A stretch of 23,523 bases of DNA from the NCBI GenBank assembly GCA_041844735.1, contig JBGZBP010000035.1, positions 1 through 23,523 on the forward strand, written 5' to 3'. Of this stretch, positions 1-6,176 are shown in pieces; positions within the stretch are counted from its first letter, which is position 1, and every line of letters starts with the position of its first letter. The notes under the pieces are model-generated. The model did not search any database and was not told the DNA's origin. It saw only the letters and a program-made list of their open reading frames with translations. Made by a program: the position numbers and the translations under genes. Source of the DNA: CAJPNN01 sp041844735. GTDB lineage: Bacteria; Bacillota; Clostridia; Peptostreptococcales; Anaerovoracaceae.

Positions 1-81
1 GTCTCAGAAGAGAGAGGGAAAGAGCCAGACGTCTTAGAAGAGAAAGAGATGACTGGCCTTACTAAAGGACGAAATGTTTGA
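1..81 (+). CDS. 3' end of an unidentified upstream gene (partial)
   Basis: An open frame enters from the left edge in phase 1 and stops at TGA 79-81, overlapping the uvrC start by 8 bases. The 26 residues are strongly acidic (VSEERGKEPD followed by VLEEKEMTG) and come from an imperfect 30-base direct repeat starting at positions 1 and 31. A short overlap with the next ATG is typical of an operon, which supports this as a real C-terminal tail rather than chance. The product cannot be named from this fragment. Confidence 0.4.
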   Translation, partial: VSEERGKEPDVLEEKEMTGLTKGRNV

Positions 82-1921
82 TATTAAGGAAAATCTTAAA
101 AAACTTCCGGACAGACCCGGAGTCTATATTCATAAGGACGGCTTGGGAGAAGTTATTTATGTAGGAAAAGCCGTATCGTTAAAAAATCGTGTGAGGCAGT
201 ACTTTCAGTCTGACAAGGGAAAAGACGCAAAAGTCAGGGCTATGGTCAAAAATATTTCCGAATTTGAGTACATAGTTACGGACACTGAAATGGAAGCTCT
301 GATTTTGGAATGCAACCTGATAAAAAAATATAGACCCAAATATAATGTTTTGTTGCGAGATGATAAAAGTTATCCATATATAAAGTTGACCACAAATGAA
401 AAGTGGCCCAGGGTAATCAAGACTCGTCAAGTGAAAAATGACGGTGCAAAATACTTCGGTCCGTATACGGATGTAAACGCTGTTAACAGTATTGTGGATT
501 TCCTGAACGGATTTCTGAAACTTAAGGGATGCAGCAGGATGAAATTTACGGAAGGAAGCAGGCCGTGTCTTAACTATCACATAGGAAAGTGTCATGGACT
601 GTGCAGTCTTTCCGAGGAGGACGAGAAATCGATTTTGGATGAGTATAAAAAATCGATCGATATGGCGGTTGCTTTTCTGGCAGGTAGAAGTAAGGAACTT
701 ATAGATATCCTGACCGCAGACATGAAAACGGCTGCGGCGGATTTTGAATTTGAAGAAGCGGCTGCCTTGAGAGATAAGATAAATGCACTGCAGGCACTTG
801 GACATAAGCAAAGTGTAGTTAAGCTTGAGGCAGGGGATATAGATGTTTTACTGAGCATTAAAAGTAAAAATCAAGTCTATGTGGTACTTTTCTTTGTCAG
901 AGACGGTAAGCTGACCGGGCGAGAGAGCTTTAAAATGCAAACTGAGTTTCAAAATGAGGACGATGCGTTTGTAGAAGAGTTTATAAATCAGTACTATGTT
1001 TCGGAGGAGATGATACCGACAGAGATACTGGTAAAGGAAGAAATAAACGAAAGAGAGCTCATAGAGGGCAGATTGGCAACAATCAAGGGAAAGAAAGTTT
1101 CGGTGCAGGTGCCCAAAAGAGGACATAAGAGGGCATTGCTGGAGCTGGCAATCAAAGACAGCATATTGCTTGCAAGCAGTATTGAAGACAGGGAATTACA
1201 TCGACAGGAGCGCGACAGGAAGTTAAAAGAACAATTAACAGATATTCTGGGCTTTGAGGTGAGCAGGATAGAGGCATACGACATATCCAATATAAGCGGT
1301 GCAGATTCCGTGGGAGCTATGGTTGTTTTTGAAAACGGTGTGCCCGTTAAAAAAGATTTCAGGAAATTTAAAATCAGAACAGTTGAGGGAGCGAACGATT
1401 TTGCATCCATGCAGGAAGTTATATATAGAAGATTTAAGCGGTATATGGATGGGGACAAAGCGTTCAACAAGTTGCCGGATGTAATATTTATGGATGGAGG
1501 CAAACCCCAGATTTCTGCAGCGTACGAGGTTTTGTCGGCGATGAAAATAAACCTGCCTGTAGTAGGAATGGTAAAAGATGATTTTCATAGAACAAGAGGG
1601 CTGATATGGAACGGCGAAGAATACAGCTTGCAAAAATTGCCGCTTTTATTTAAGTTTGTAACGTCAATTCAAGACAGGGTACATGATTTTGCAATAGATT
1701 ATCACACGGATATAAGGAATAAGTCGATGGAAAAATCGATATTGGATGATATCAGAGGAATCGGTACAGTTAAAAAATCCAACTTGATAAGAAGCTTTGA
1801 CAGCGTCGAAGATATACGTACTGCGAGTATTGAAAGGCTGCTTCAGGTGGACGGAATTACAAGGCAAAATGCAGAGGAGATAAGGCGATTTTTTGATGAA
1901 AACAAAAATCAGACCACCTGA
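74..1921 (+). CDS. uvrC: UvrABC system protein C (excinuclease subunit)
   Basis: UvrC makes the 3' and 5' incisions around DNA lesions during nucleotide excision repair, in complex with UvrB. The 615 residues match the usual family length. The N-terminal GIY-YIG nuclease spans about 13-90 (GVY at 16-18, IYVGKA at 28-33, catalytic-type Glu79). Cysteines 153, 165, 173 and 177 have the 12-8-4 spacing of the UvrC iron-sulfur site. The UvrB-binding UVR helix pair lies near 207-242. The RNase H-like second nuclease contains Asp403 (YDISN), Asp474 (FMDGGK) and His537 (DRVHDF). Two helix-hairpin-helix motifs close the protein (about 555-610). The ATG at 74 follows AAAGGA at 64-69 and overlaps the end of the preceding frame, suggesting translation from a longer transcript. 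All expected catalytic residues are present, so it should be functional. Confidence 0.98.
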   Translation: MFDIKENLKKLPDRPGVYIHKDGLGEVIYVGKAVSLKNRVRQYFQSDKGKDAKVRAMVKNISEFEYIVTDTEMEALILECNLIKKYRPKYNVLLRDDKSYPYIKLTTNEKWPRVIKTRQVKNDGAKYFGPYTDVNAVNSIVDFLNGFLKLKGCSRMKFTEGSRPCLNYHIGKCHGLCSLSEEDEKSILDEYKKSIDMAVAFLAGRSKELIDILTADMKTAAADFEFEEAAALRDKINALQALGHKQSVVKLEAGDIDVLLSIKSKNQVYVVLFFVRDGKLTGRESFKMQTEFQNEDDAFVEEFINQYYVSEEMIPTEILVKEEINERELIEGRLATIKGKKVSVQVPKRGHKRALLELAIKDSILLASSIEDRELHRQERDRKLKEQLTDILGFEVSRIEAYDISNISGADSVGAMVVFENGVPVKKDFRKFKIRTVEGANDFASMQEVIYRRFKRYMDGDKAFNKLPDVIFMDGGKPQISAAYEVLSAMKINLPVVGMVKDDFHRTRGLIWNGEEYSLQKLPLLFKFVTSIQDRVHDFAIDYHTDIRNKSMEKSILDDIRGIGTVKKSNLIRSFDSVEDIRTASIERLLQVDGITRQNAEEIRRFFDENKNQTT

Positions 1922-2001
1922 TTTTGAACTTGCACAAAGCTATTTTTGATGATACACTTATGGGGTGTAAGAGAATTAGATTTAAGCGGAGGAGTTTAAC
2001 G

Positions 2002-2346
2002 ATGAGTGAAGATAAAAAGAAGCACGGTTGCGGATGCGGATGTGACTGCGGACACAATCATGATCACGAAGAGGGAGAGTTCATTACCTTGGAGTTTGAT
2101 GACGGAACAGAGGAATGCGAGGTTTTGGGGACATTTGAGGTAGACGGAAAGGAGTATATCGCTCTAGTGCCGTTGGAAGCGGAAGATGAGGCATACCTAT
2201 ACGGATACAGGGAAATTCCGGAAAACAGCGATGAGGATGAAGTGGAGTTTGAACTTTTGGACATAGAGGACGATGAAGAATTTGAAAAAGTTTTGAAGGT
2301 TTTTGAGTCTTTGACTCTTGAAGAAGAGGAAGAAGAAGAGGAATAA
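2002..2346 (+). CDS. DUF1292 / UPF0473 family protein with Cys/His-rich N-terminus
   Basis: This is a 114-residue acidic protein. The start at 2002 is chosen because GCGGAGGAG (1987-1995) lies just upstream; an in-frame TTG at 1924 would add 26 residues without a ribosome binding site. After MSEDKKK comes a dense Cys/His stretch (HGCGCGCDCGHNHDH, about residues 8-22) that looks like a metal-binding tail. The DUF1292 core follows (FITLEFDDGTEECEVLGTF, then EYIALVPLE and YLYGYRE), typical of the YrzB-like UPF0473 family whose function is not established. The last 40 residues are mostly Asp/Glu and end in an unbroken run of eight Glu. It is 80 bases after uvrC and is closed by a hairpin terminator. 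Family assignment is firm; metal binding is inference. Confidence 0.88.
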   Translation: MSEDKKKHGCGCGCDCGHNHDHEEGEFITLEFDDGTEECEVLGTFEVDGKEYIALVPLEAEDEAYLYGYREIPENSDEDEVEFELLDIEDDEEFEKVLKVFESLTLEEEEEEEE

Positions 2347-2366
2347 TTATATATAGGTAAAATTTT

Positions 2367-2392
2367 AAGACCTCTTAACAGGGGGTCTTTTT
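2367..2392 (+). terminator. Rho-independent terminator after the DUF1292 gene
   Basis: An 8-bp stem (AAGACCTC with GGGGTCTT, one T-G wobble) and a 7-base loop are followed by a short T run. It separates the uvrC/DUF1292 unit from the FAD dehydrogenase gene, whose ATG is only 24 bases further on. Confidence 0.7.
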
Positions 2393-2415
2393 AGGTTCAA
2401 ATGTGAGGGAATATT

Positions 2416-3798
2416 ATGAGAAAGTATGATATTATAATTGTCGGTGCAGGTGCGAGCGGAGTGTTCATGTCATATGAACTTACAAAGCTCGACCATAAAG
2501 CAAAGGTTTTGATGATTGATAAGGGCAGAGAACTGTCAGCCAGACAGTGCCCCATAAAGACGGGTAAAGTGCCGAACTGTATCAAGTGCAGTCCATGCCA
2601 TATTATGAACGGTTATGGCGGAGCAGGCACTCTTTCAGACGGCAAATATAATATTACAAACGAATTCGGCGGAGAACTCCACACGTATGTAGGAGAAAAG
2701 GAAGCGATAGCCTTGATGGAGTATGTGGACGATGTGCTTTGCAGCATGGGTGGAGAGGATGCCAAACTTTATTCTACAGGCAGTTCCGAACTGAAAAGAG
2801 TTTGCCTGAGAAACAATTTGCATCTGCTGGACGCCAAGGTGAGACATCTCGGAACGGACAGGAATGTCAGAATACTTGCGAAAATATTTGAATATTGCAG
2901 GCAAAGGGTGGAAATGGAATTCGGTATTTCGGTGACCGATGTTGAGAAGTTTGACGACGGATTCAGAATTACTACGGACAAGGGCGAGACCTTGGAATGT
3001 AAGGATTTGGTGCTGGCTACAGGCAGGAGCGGCTCTAAATGGATGAGTAAAATATGCGAGGAAATGGGCATAAAATCAAAGAGAAACCGAGTTGATATAG
3101 GAGTGAGGGTTGAACTTCCGGCATTGGTTTTCAAACATATTACGGATGATGTTTACGAAAGCAAAATAGTTTATCAGACAAAGCAGTATAACGATTTGGT
3201 AAGAACATTCTGCATGAATCCGTATGGAGAAGTGGTTGCGGAAAACACAAACGGAATCGTTACTGTTAACGGACACAGCTATGCCGACCCGAAGCTTCAC
3301 ACGGAGAATACGAACTTTGCATTGCTTGTGTCAAACAGCTTTACAGAGCCTTTTAAGAACAGTAATGAGTACGGAGAAGCTATAGCAAGACTTTCTAATA
3401 TGCTTGGAGGAGGAGTTTTGCTTCAGAGATTCGGCGATTTGGTGAAGGGCAGGAGAAGCAGTGAAAGGCGTATGCAAAAATGCTTTACAAAACCTACACT
3501 TCAGGCCGTTGCGGGAGATTTGTCGCTGGTAATACCTAAAAGACAGCTGGACAGCATAATAGAAATGATATATGCATTGGATAAAATAGCTCCCGGAACG
3601 GCAAACGAGGATACACTGCTTTACGGTGTAGAGGTTAAATTTTATAATTCCAAGGTCGAGGTAGATGCCAATCTGGAGACGGAAGTAAAAGGTCTTTATG
3701 CTTTGGGAGACGGATCGGGTGTGACCCACTCATTGTCTCAAGCATCTGCCAGCGGAGTTCATGCGGCAAGAATTTTGGCAAAAAAATACGCGAAATAG
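2416..3798 (+). CDS. COG2509-type FAD-dependent dehydrogenase
   Basis: This is a 460-residue flavoprotein. The N-terminal Rossmann dinucleotide motif (DIIIVGAGASG, residues 5-15) binds FAD. A later LVLATGRSG and a C-terminal LYALGDGSG/THSLSQASASG complete the FAD site in the way seen in the uncharacterised COG2509 NAD(P)/FAD dehydrogenases. Residues 45, 55, 58 and 61 are cysteines (C-x9-C-x2-C-x2-C), just before a GYGGAGTLSDG segment. The substrate is unknown. The start has GAGGGA five bases upstream. It is the first gene of a likely three-gene operon with an EamA permease (55 bases downstream) and a thioredoxin-reductase-like flavoprotein. Family assignment is good, but the physiological role cannot be read from the sequence. 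Confidence 0.85.
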   Translation: MRKYDIIIVGAGASGVFMSYELTKLDHKAKVLMIDKGRELSARQCPIKTGKVPNCIKCSPCHIMNGYGGAGTLSDGKYNITNEFGGELHTYVGEKEAIALMEYVDDVLCSMGGEDAKLYSTGSSELKRVCLRNNLHLLDAKVRHLGTDRNVRILAKIFEYCRQRVEMEFGISVTDVEKFDDGFRITTDKGETLECKDLVLATGRSGSKWMSKICEEMGIKSKRNRVDIGVRVELPALVFKHITDDVYESKIVYQTKQYNDLVRTFCMNPYGEVVAENTNGIVTVNGHSYADPKLHTENTNFALLVSNSFTEPFKNSNEYGEAIARLSNMLGGGVLLQRFGDLVKGRRSSERRMQKCFTKPTLQAVAGDLSLVIPKRQLDSIIEMIYALDKIAPGTANEDTLLYGVEVKFYNSKVEVDANLETEVKGLYALGDGSGVTHSLSQASASGVHAARILAKKYAK

Positions 3799-3853
3799 AT
3801 GAAAACCGGGGTAGTGCACAAGAAATAAGGGGTGTAATAGGGAAAGGTGAAAA

Positions 3854-4738
3854 ATGAGTAAGGACGTGAAAGATTATTCTGTCGGTAAGGGAGTAATACT
3901 TATGTTACTTTCGTCGTTTTTCTTTGCATCAATGCAGATAGCCATAAGAAAAACATCAGCAGAGATTCCCTTGATGGAACAAATATTTTTCAGAAACATA
4001 ATTGTCATTTTAATGTGTATTCCGGTTATTAGAATCAATAGCGGGAAGATATATTTGGGAACAAAAAAGCAACAGCCGCTGCTGTTTTTAAGGTCAATTT
4101 TCGGATTACTCGGTTTGGTTGCGATGTTTTATGCATCGGGACACGGGATTCAGGCGGATGTTACCATACTTATGAAGTTGTCACCATTTTTAATAACGAT
4201 TTGGGCAGCGATTTTTTTGAAAGAAAAGATAGCCAAGATACAGGTGCCGGCATTGATACTTGCATTTGCGGGTGCGTTTATAGTTGCAAATCCGGTGTTT
4301 CAGACGGATATGAAACCCTTGATAATGGCAATAATATGTGCCGTCTTTTCAAGTTTTGCATACACATTGTTGGCATACTCAAAAGACAAAGCTGACGGTA
4401 TGGTGGTAGTAATGCATTTTTCGGTGGTATGTGTTGTTGCCACATTGCCGTTTATGATATTTACGGGATTTGTATTGCCTGATTTCAGCACATTGATTAT
4501 GTTGATTGTTATAGGAATTTTTGGAGGACTGGGTCAGATTGCATTGACTTATTCATATAGATATGCGCCTGCCGGAGAAGTAAGCGTATATAATTATTCC
4601 GGCATAATTTTCAGTATGTTTTTAGGGTACGGCTTTCTGGGAGAGGATTTTACCGGTAGAGCTCTCATAGGCGGAGCACTGGTGATAGCAGCGTCGATTT
4701 TGACTTATTTGTTTTCGGAGAGCAGAGTAAAAAAATAA
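3854..4738 (+). CDS. DMT-superfamily (EamA) transporter
   Basis: This is a 294-residue integral membrane protein with about ten hydrophobic helices arranged as two five-helix EamA repeats. The first begins at GKGVILMLLSSFFFASMQ and the second near PLIMAIICAVFSSFAYTLLA. A characteristic LGQIALTYSYRYAPA segment lies in the second half, and the C-terminus is short and basic (SESRVKK). This is the layout of drug/metabolite exporters and of some nucleotide-sugar or amino-acid exporters; the substrate cannot be deduced. GGAAAGGTGA precedes the ATG. The next gene begins 15 bases after the stop, so the two are probably co-transcribed. Confidence 0.88.
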   Translation: MSKDVKDYSVGKGVILMLLSSFFFASMQIAIRKTSAEIPLMEQIFFRNIIVILMCIPVIRINSGKIYLGTKKQQPLLFLRSIFGLLGLVAMFYASGHGIQADVTILMKLSPFLITIWAAIFLKEKIAKIQVPALILAFAGAFIVANPVFQTDMKPLIMAIICAVFSSFAYTLLAYSKDKADGMVVVMHFSVVCVVATLPFMIFTGFVLPDFSTLIMLIVIGIFGGLGQIALTYSYRYAPAGEVSVYNYSGIIFSMFLGYGFLGEDFTGRALIGGALVIAASILTYLFSESRVKK

Positions 4739-4753
4739 AATGGAGATAGGGAT

Positions 4754-5620
4754 ATGGAAAACAAATATGATGTAGTTGTAGTGGGGGGAGGCCCTGCAGG
4801 TCTGTCGGCAGCTATAAATGTAGTTGCACGAGGAAGAAAGCCCATAGTAATTAAAGCCGGAGAGAGCAATCTGGAGAAAGCGGAGTTAATTAACAATCAT
4901 CTCGGATTTTTCAATATGAGCGGCAAAGAAATGCAAAAAAGATTTCAGGAACATGCCGAAGCTTTGGGAGTGGAAATTATAGAATCAAAAGTCAGCAATA
5001 TTTTACCCATGGGAAACAGCTTCATTATAAATATCAGCGGCAACATAGTTAGTGCGGGTGCGGTAATTTTGGCAATAGGAAGCGGAAGAGCGAGTGTGAT
5101 TCAAGGAGAGAGAGAACTGCTCGGCATGGGTGTGAGTAACTGCGCAACCTGTGACGGTATGCTGTTTAGAGGTAAGAGTGTGGTGGTGGCAGGTAACAGT
5201 GATGATTTGATCGAAGAAGCAGAATTCTTAAAATCTGTAGGAGTTGATGTTACGCTGGTAAGCCGAAAAGAGTATGCTTATACCGAGATTGACGGAATGA
5301 AACACTTTGCAGATGAAGTAGAAGAAATTGTTGCGGGAGATATGGGATATGTTAAAGCGGTAAGGCTGGCATCGGGCAAAGAGCTGGAGACCGATGGAGT
5401 ATTTTTGCTTAGAAATATGATAGCTCCCGATGTACTTGTAAACAATCTGAAAATGGAGTCCGGAAGAATTCATGTCGGCAGCGATATGGCGACAAATGTG
5501 GACGGGGTGTTTGCATGTGGGGATTGTACGGGATTACCGCTACAGATATCAAATGCAGTGGGTGACGGCATGATTGCGGGTCAAAATGCAGCTAAATATC
5601 TTGACAGAATCGAATATTGA
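4754..5620 (+). CDS. Thioredoxin-reductase-like flavoprotein lacking NADPH motifs (FFTR-like)
   Basis: This 288-residue two-domain flavoprotein has FAD motifs GGGPAG (11-16) and a C-terminal VFACGDCTG. The redox-active CATCD pair is Cys130/Cys133 in the standard thioredoxin reductase position. The pyridine-nucleotide domain is degenerate. The usual GxGxxA loop reads AGNSDD (146-151), and the basic HRRxxxR phosphate-binding motif is replaced by VSRKEYAY (169-176). The same losses are known in the ferredoxin-dependent flavin thioredoxin reductases of clostridia and in related pyridine-nucleotide-independent forms, so reduction by ferredoxin or another donor is plausible. GGAGATAGGGAT precedes the ATG. 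It is the last gene of the FAD dehydrogenase/EamA unit. Fold and disulfide are certain; the electron donor and partner are inferred. Confidence 0.82.
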   Translation: MENKYDVVVVGGGPAGLSAAINVVARGRKPIVIKAGESNLEKAELINNHLGFFNMSGKEMQKRFQEHAEALGVEIIESKVSNILPMGNSFIINISGNIVSAGAVILAIGSGRASVIQGERELLGMGVSNCATCDGMLFRGKSVVVAGNSDDLIEEAEFLKSVGVDVTLVSRKEYAYTEIDGMKHFADEVEEIVAGDMGYVKAVRLASGKELETDGVFLLRNMIAPDVLVNNLKMESGRIHVGSDMATNVDGVFACGDCTGLPLQISNAVGDGMIAGQNAAKYLDRIEY

Positions 5621-5751
5621 TGTTAATATGAATCCATAGGTATATAAACGGTAAGTGATTTTCGGCGTAGTCGGGTTGTCATGTATAATTAAAACCTGAG
5701 TACGCTTTTTCTATACCAGTTTGTGCTGATTAAAATTAGGAGGAACTACCA
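5621..5751 (+). promoter_or_regulatory. Upstream region and leader of the cold-shock gene
   Basis: No gene fits here. A TATAAT box at 5684-5689 is a good -10 element, but no clear -35 lies 16-18 bases upstream, so the promoter assignment is weak. It would give a leader of roughly 55 bases ending in AGGAGG at 5738-5743, eight bases before the ATG. Cold-shock genes often have regulatory leaders, but I see no strong hairpin here. Confidence 0.35.
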
Positions 5752-5970
5752 ATGAGCATAGGAACAGTTAAATGGTTCAACTCAGAGAAAGGATATGGAT
5801 TTATCTCTGATGACGAGGGTGGAAATGATATCTTCGTACATTTTTCTGCTATTCAGCAAGATGGATACAAGAGCTTAAAAGAAGGTCAGAAGGTTAGCTT
5901 CGATGTTGAACCGGATGGCTTGGATCAAAATAAAACAAGAGCTGCAAATGTAACACCGATTGAAGACTAG
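5752..5970 (+). CDS. Cold-shock protein (CSD family)
   Basis: This 72-residue single-domain OB-fold protein binds single-stranded RNA/DNA and acts as an RNA chaperone in the cytoplasm. RNP1 (KGYGFI, residues 13-18) and RNP2 (DIFVHF, residues 26-31) are intact, along with the opening GTVKWFNSEKG. Length and sequence match the CspA/CspB/CspD family, but the paralogue letter cannot be assigned. It has a strong AGGAGG ribosome binding site and its own strong terminator, so it is probably monocistronic. It marks the left border of the toxin island. Confidence 0.96.
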   Translation: MSIGTVKWFNSEKGYGFISDDEGGNDIFVHFSAIQQDGYKSLKEGQKVSFDVEPDGLDQNKTRAANVTPIED

Positions 5971-5981
5971 TAAAAAAGATT

Positions 5982-6013
5982 CACCTGCCCCTTTGTTAGG
6001 GGCAGGTGTTTTT
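5982..6013 (+). terminator. Strong Rho-independent terminator of the cold-shock gene
   Basis: A perfect 10-bp GC-rich stem (CACCTGCCCC / GGGGCAGGTG) with a 7-base loop is followed by five T residues, starting 12 bases after the stop codon. Confidence 0.95.
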
Positions 6014-6085
6014 GCATTTTGAAGCTGCACTTTTAACACTTTTGTTTGTAAACTGACGGGATGCGTGTCAAGTGCCTGAAAAATA

Positions 6086-6114
6086 TTGATAAACACAGCG
6101 GGCTTGTGTATAAT
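6086..6114 (+). promoter_or_regulatory. Promoter of the Rhs gene
   Basis: TTGATA (6086-6091) and a perfect TATAAT (6109-6114) are separated by exactly 17 bases, matching a housekeeping sigma-factor promoter. It lies about 60 bases before the likely Rhs start and after the cold-shock terminator, so the toxin gene has its own transcription start. Confidence 0.7.
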
Positions 6115-6176
6115 AATGGCAAAAATATAATATTATACAGCAACTGTAACAAATGTATGAGAAAGAGAGTGCAGTT

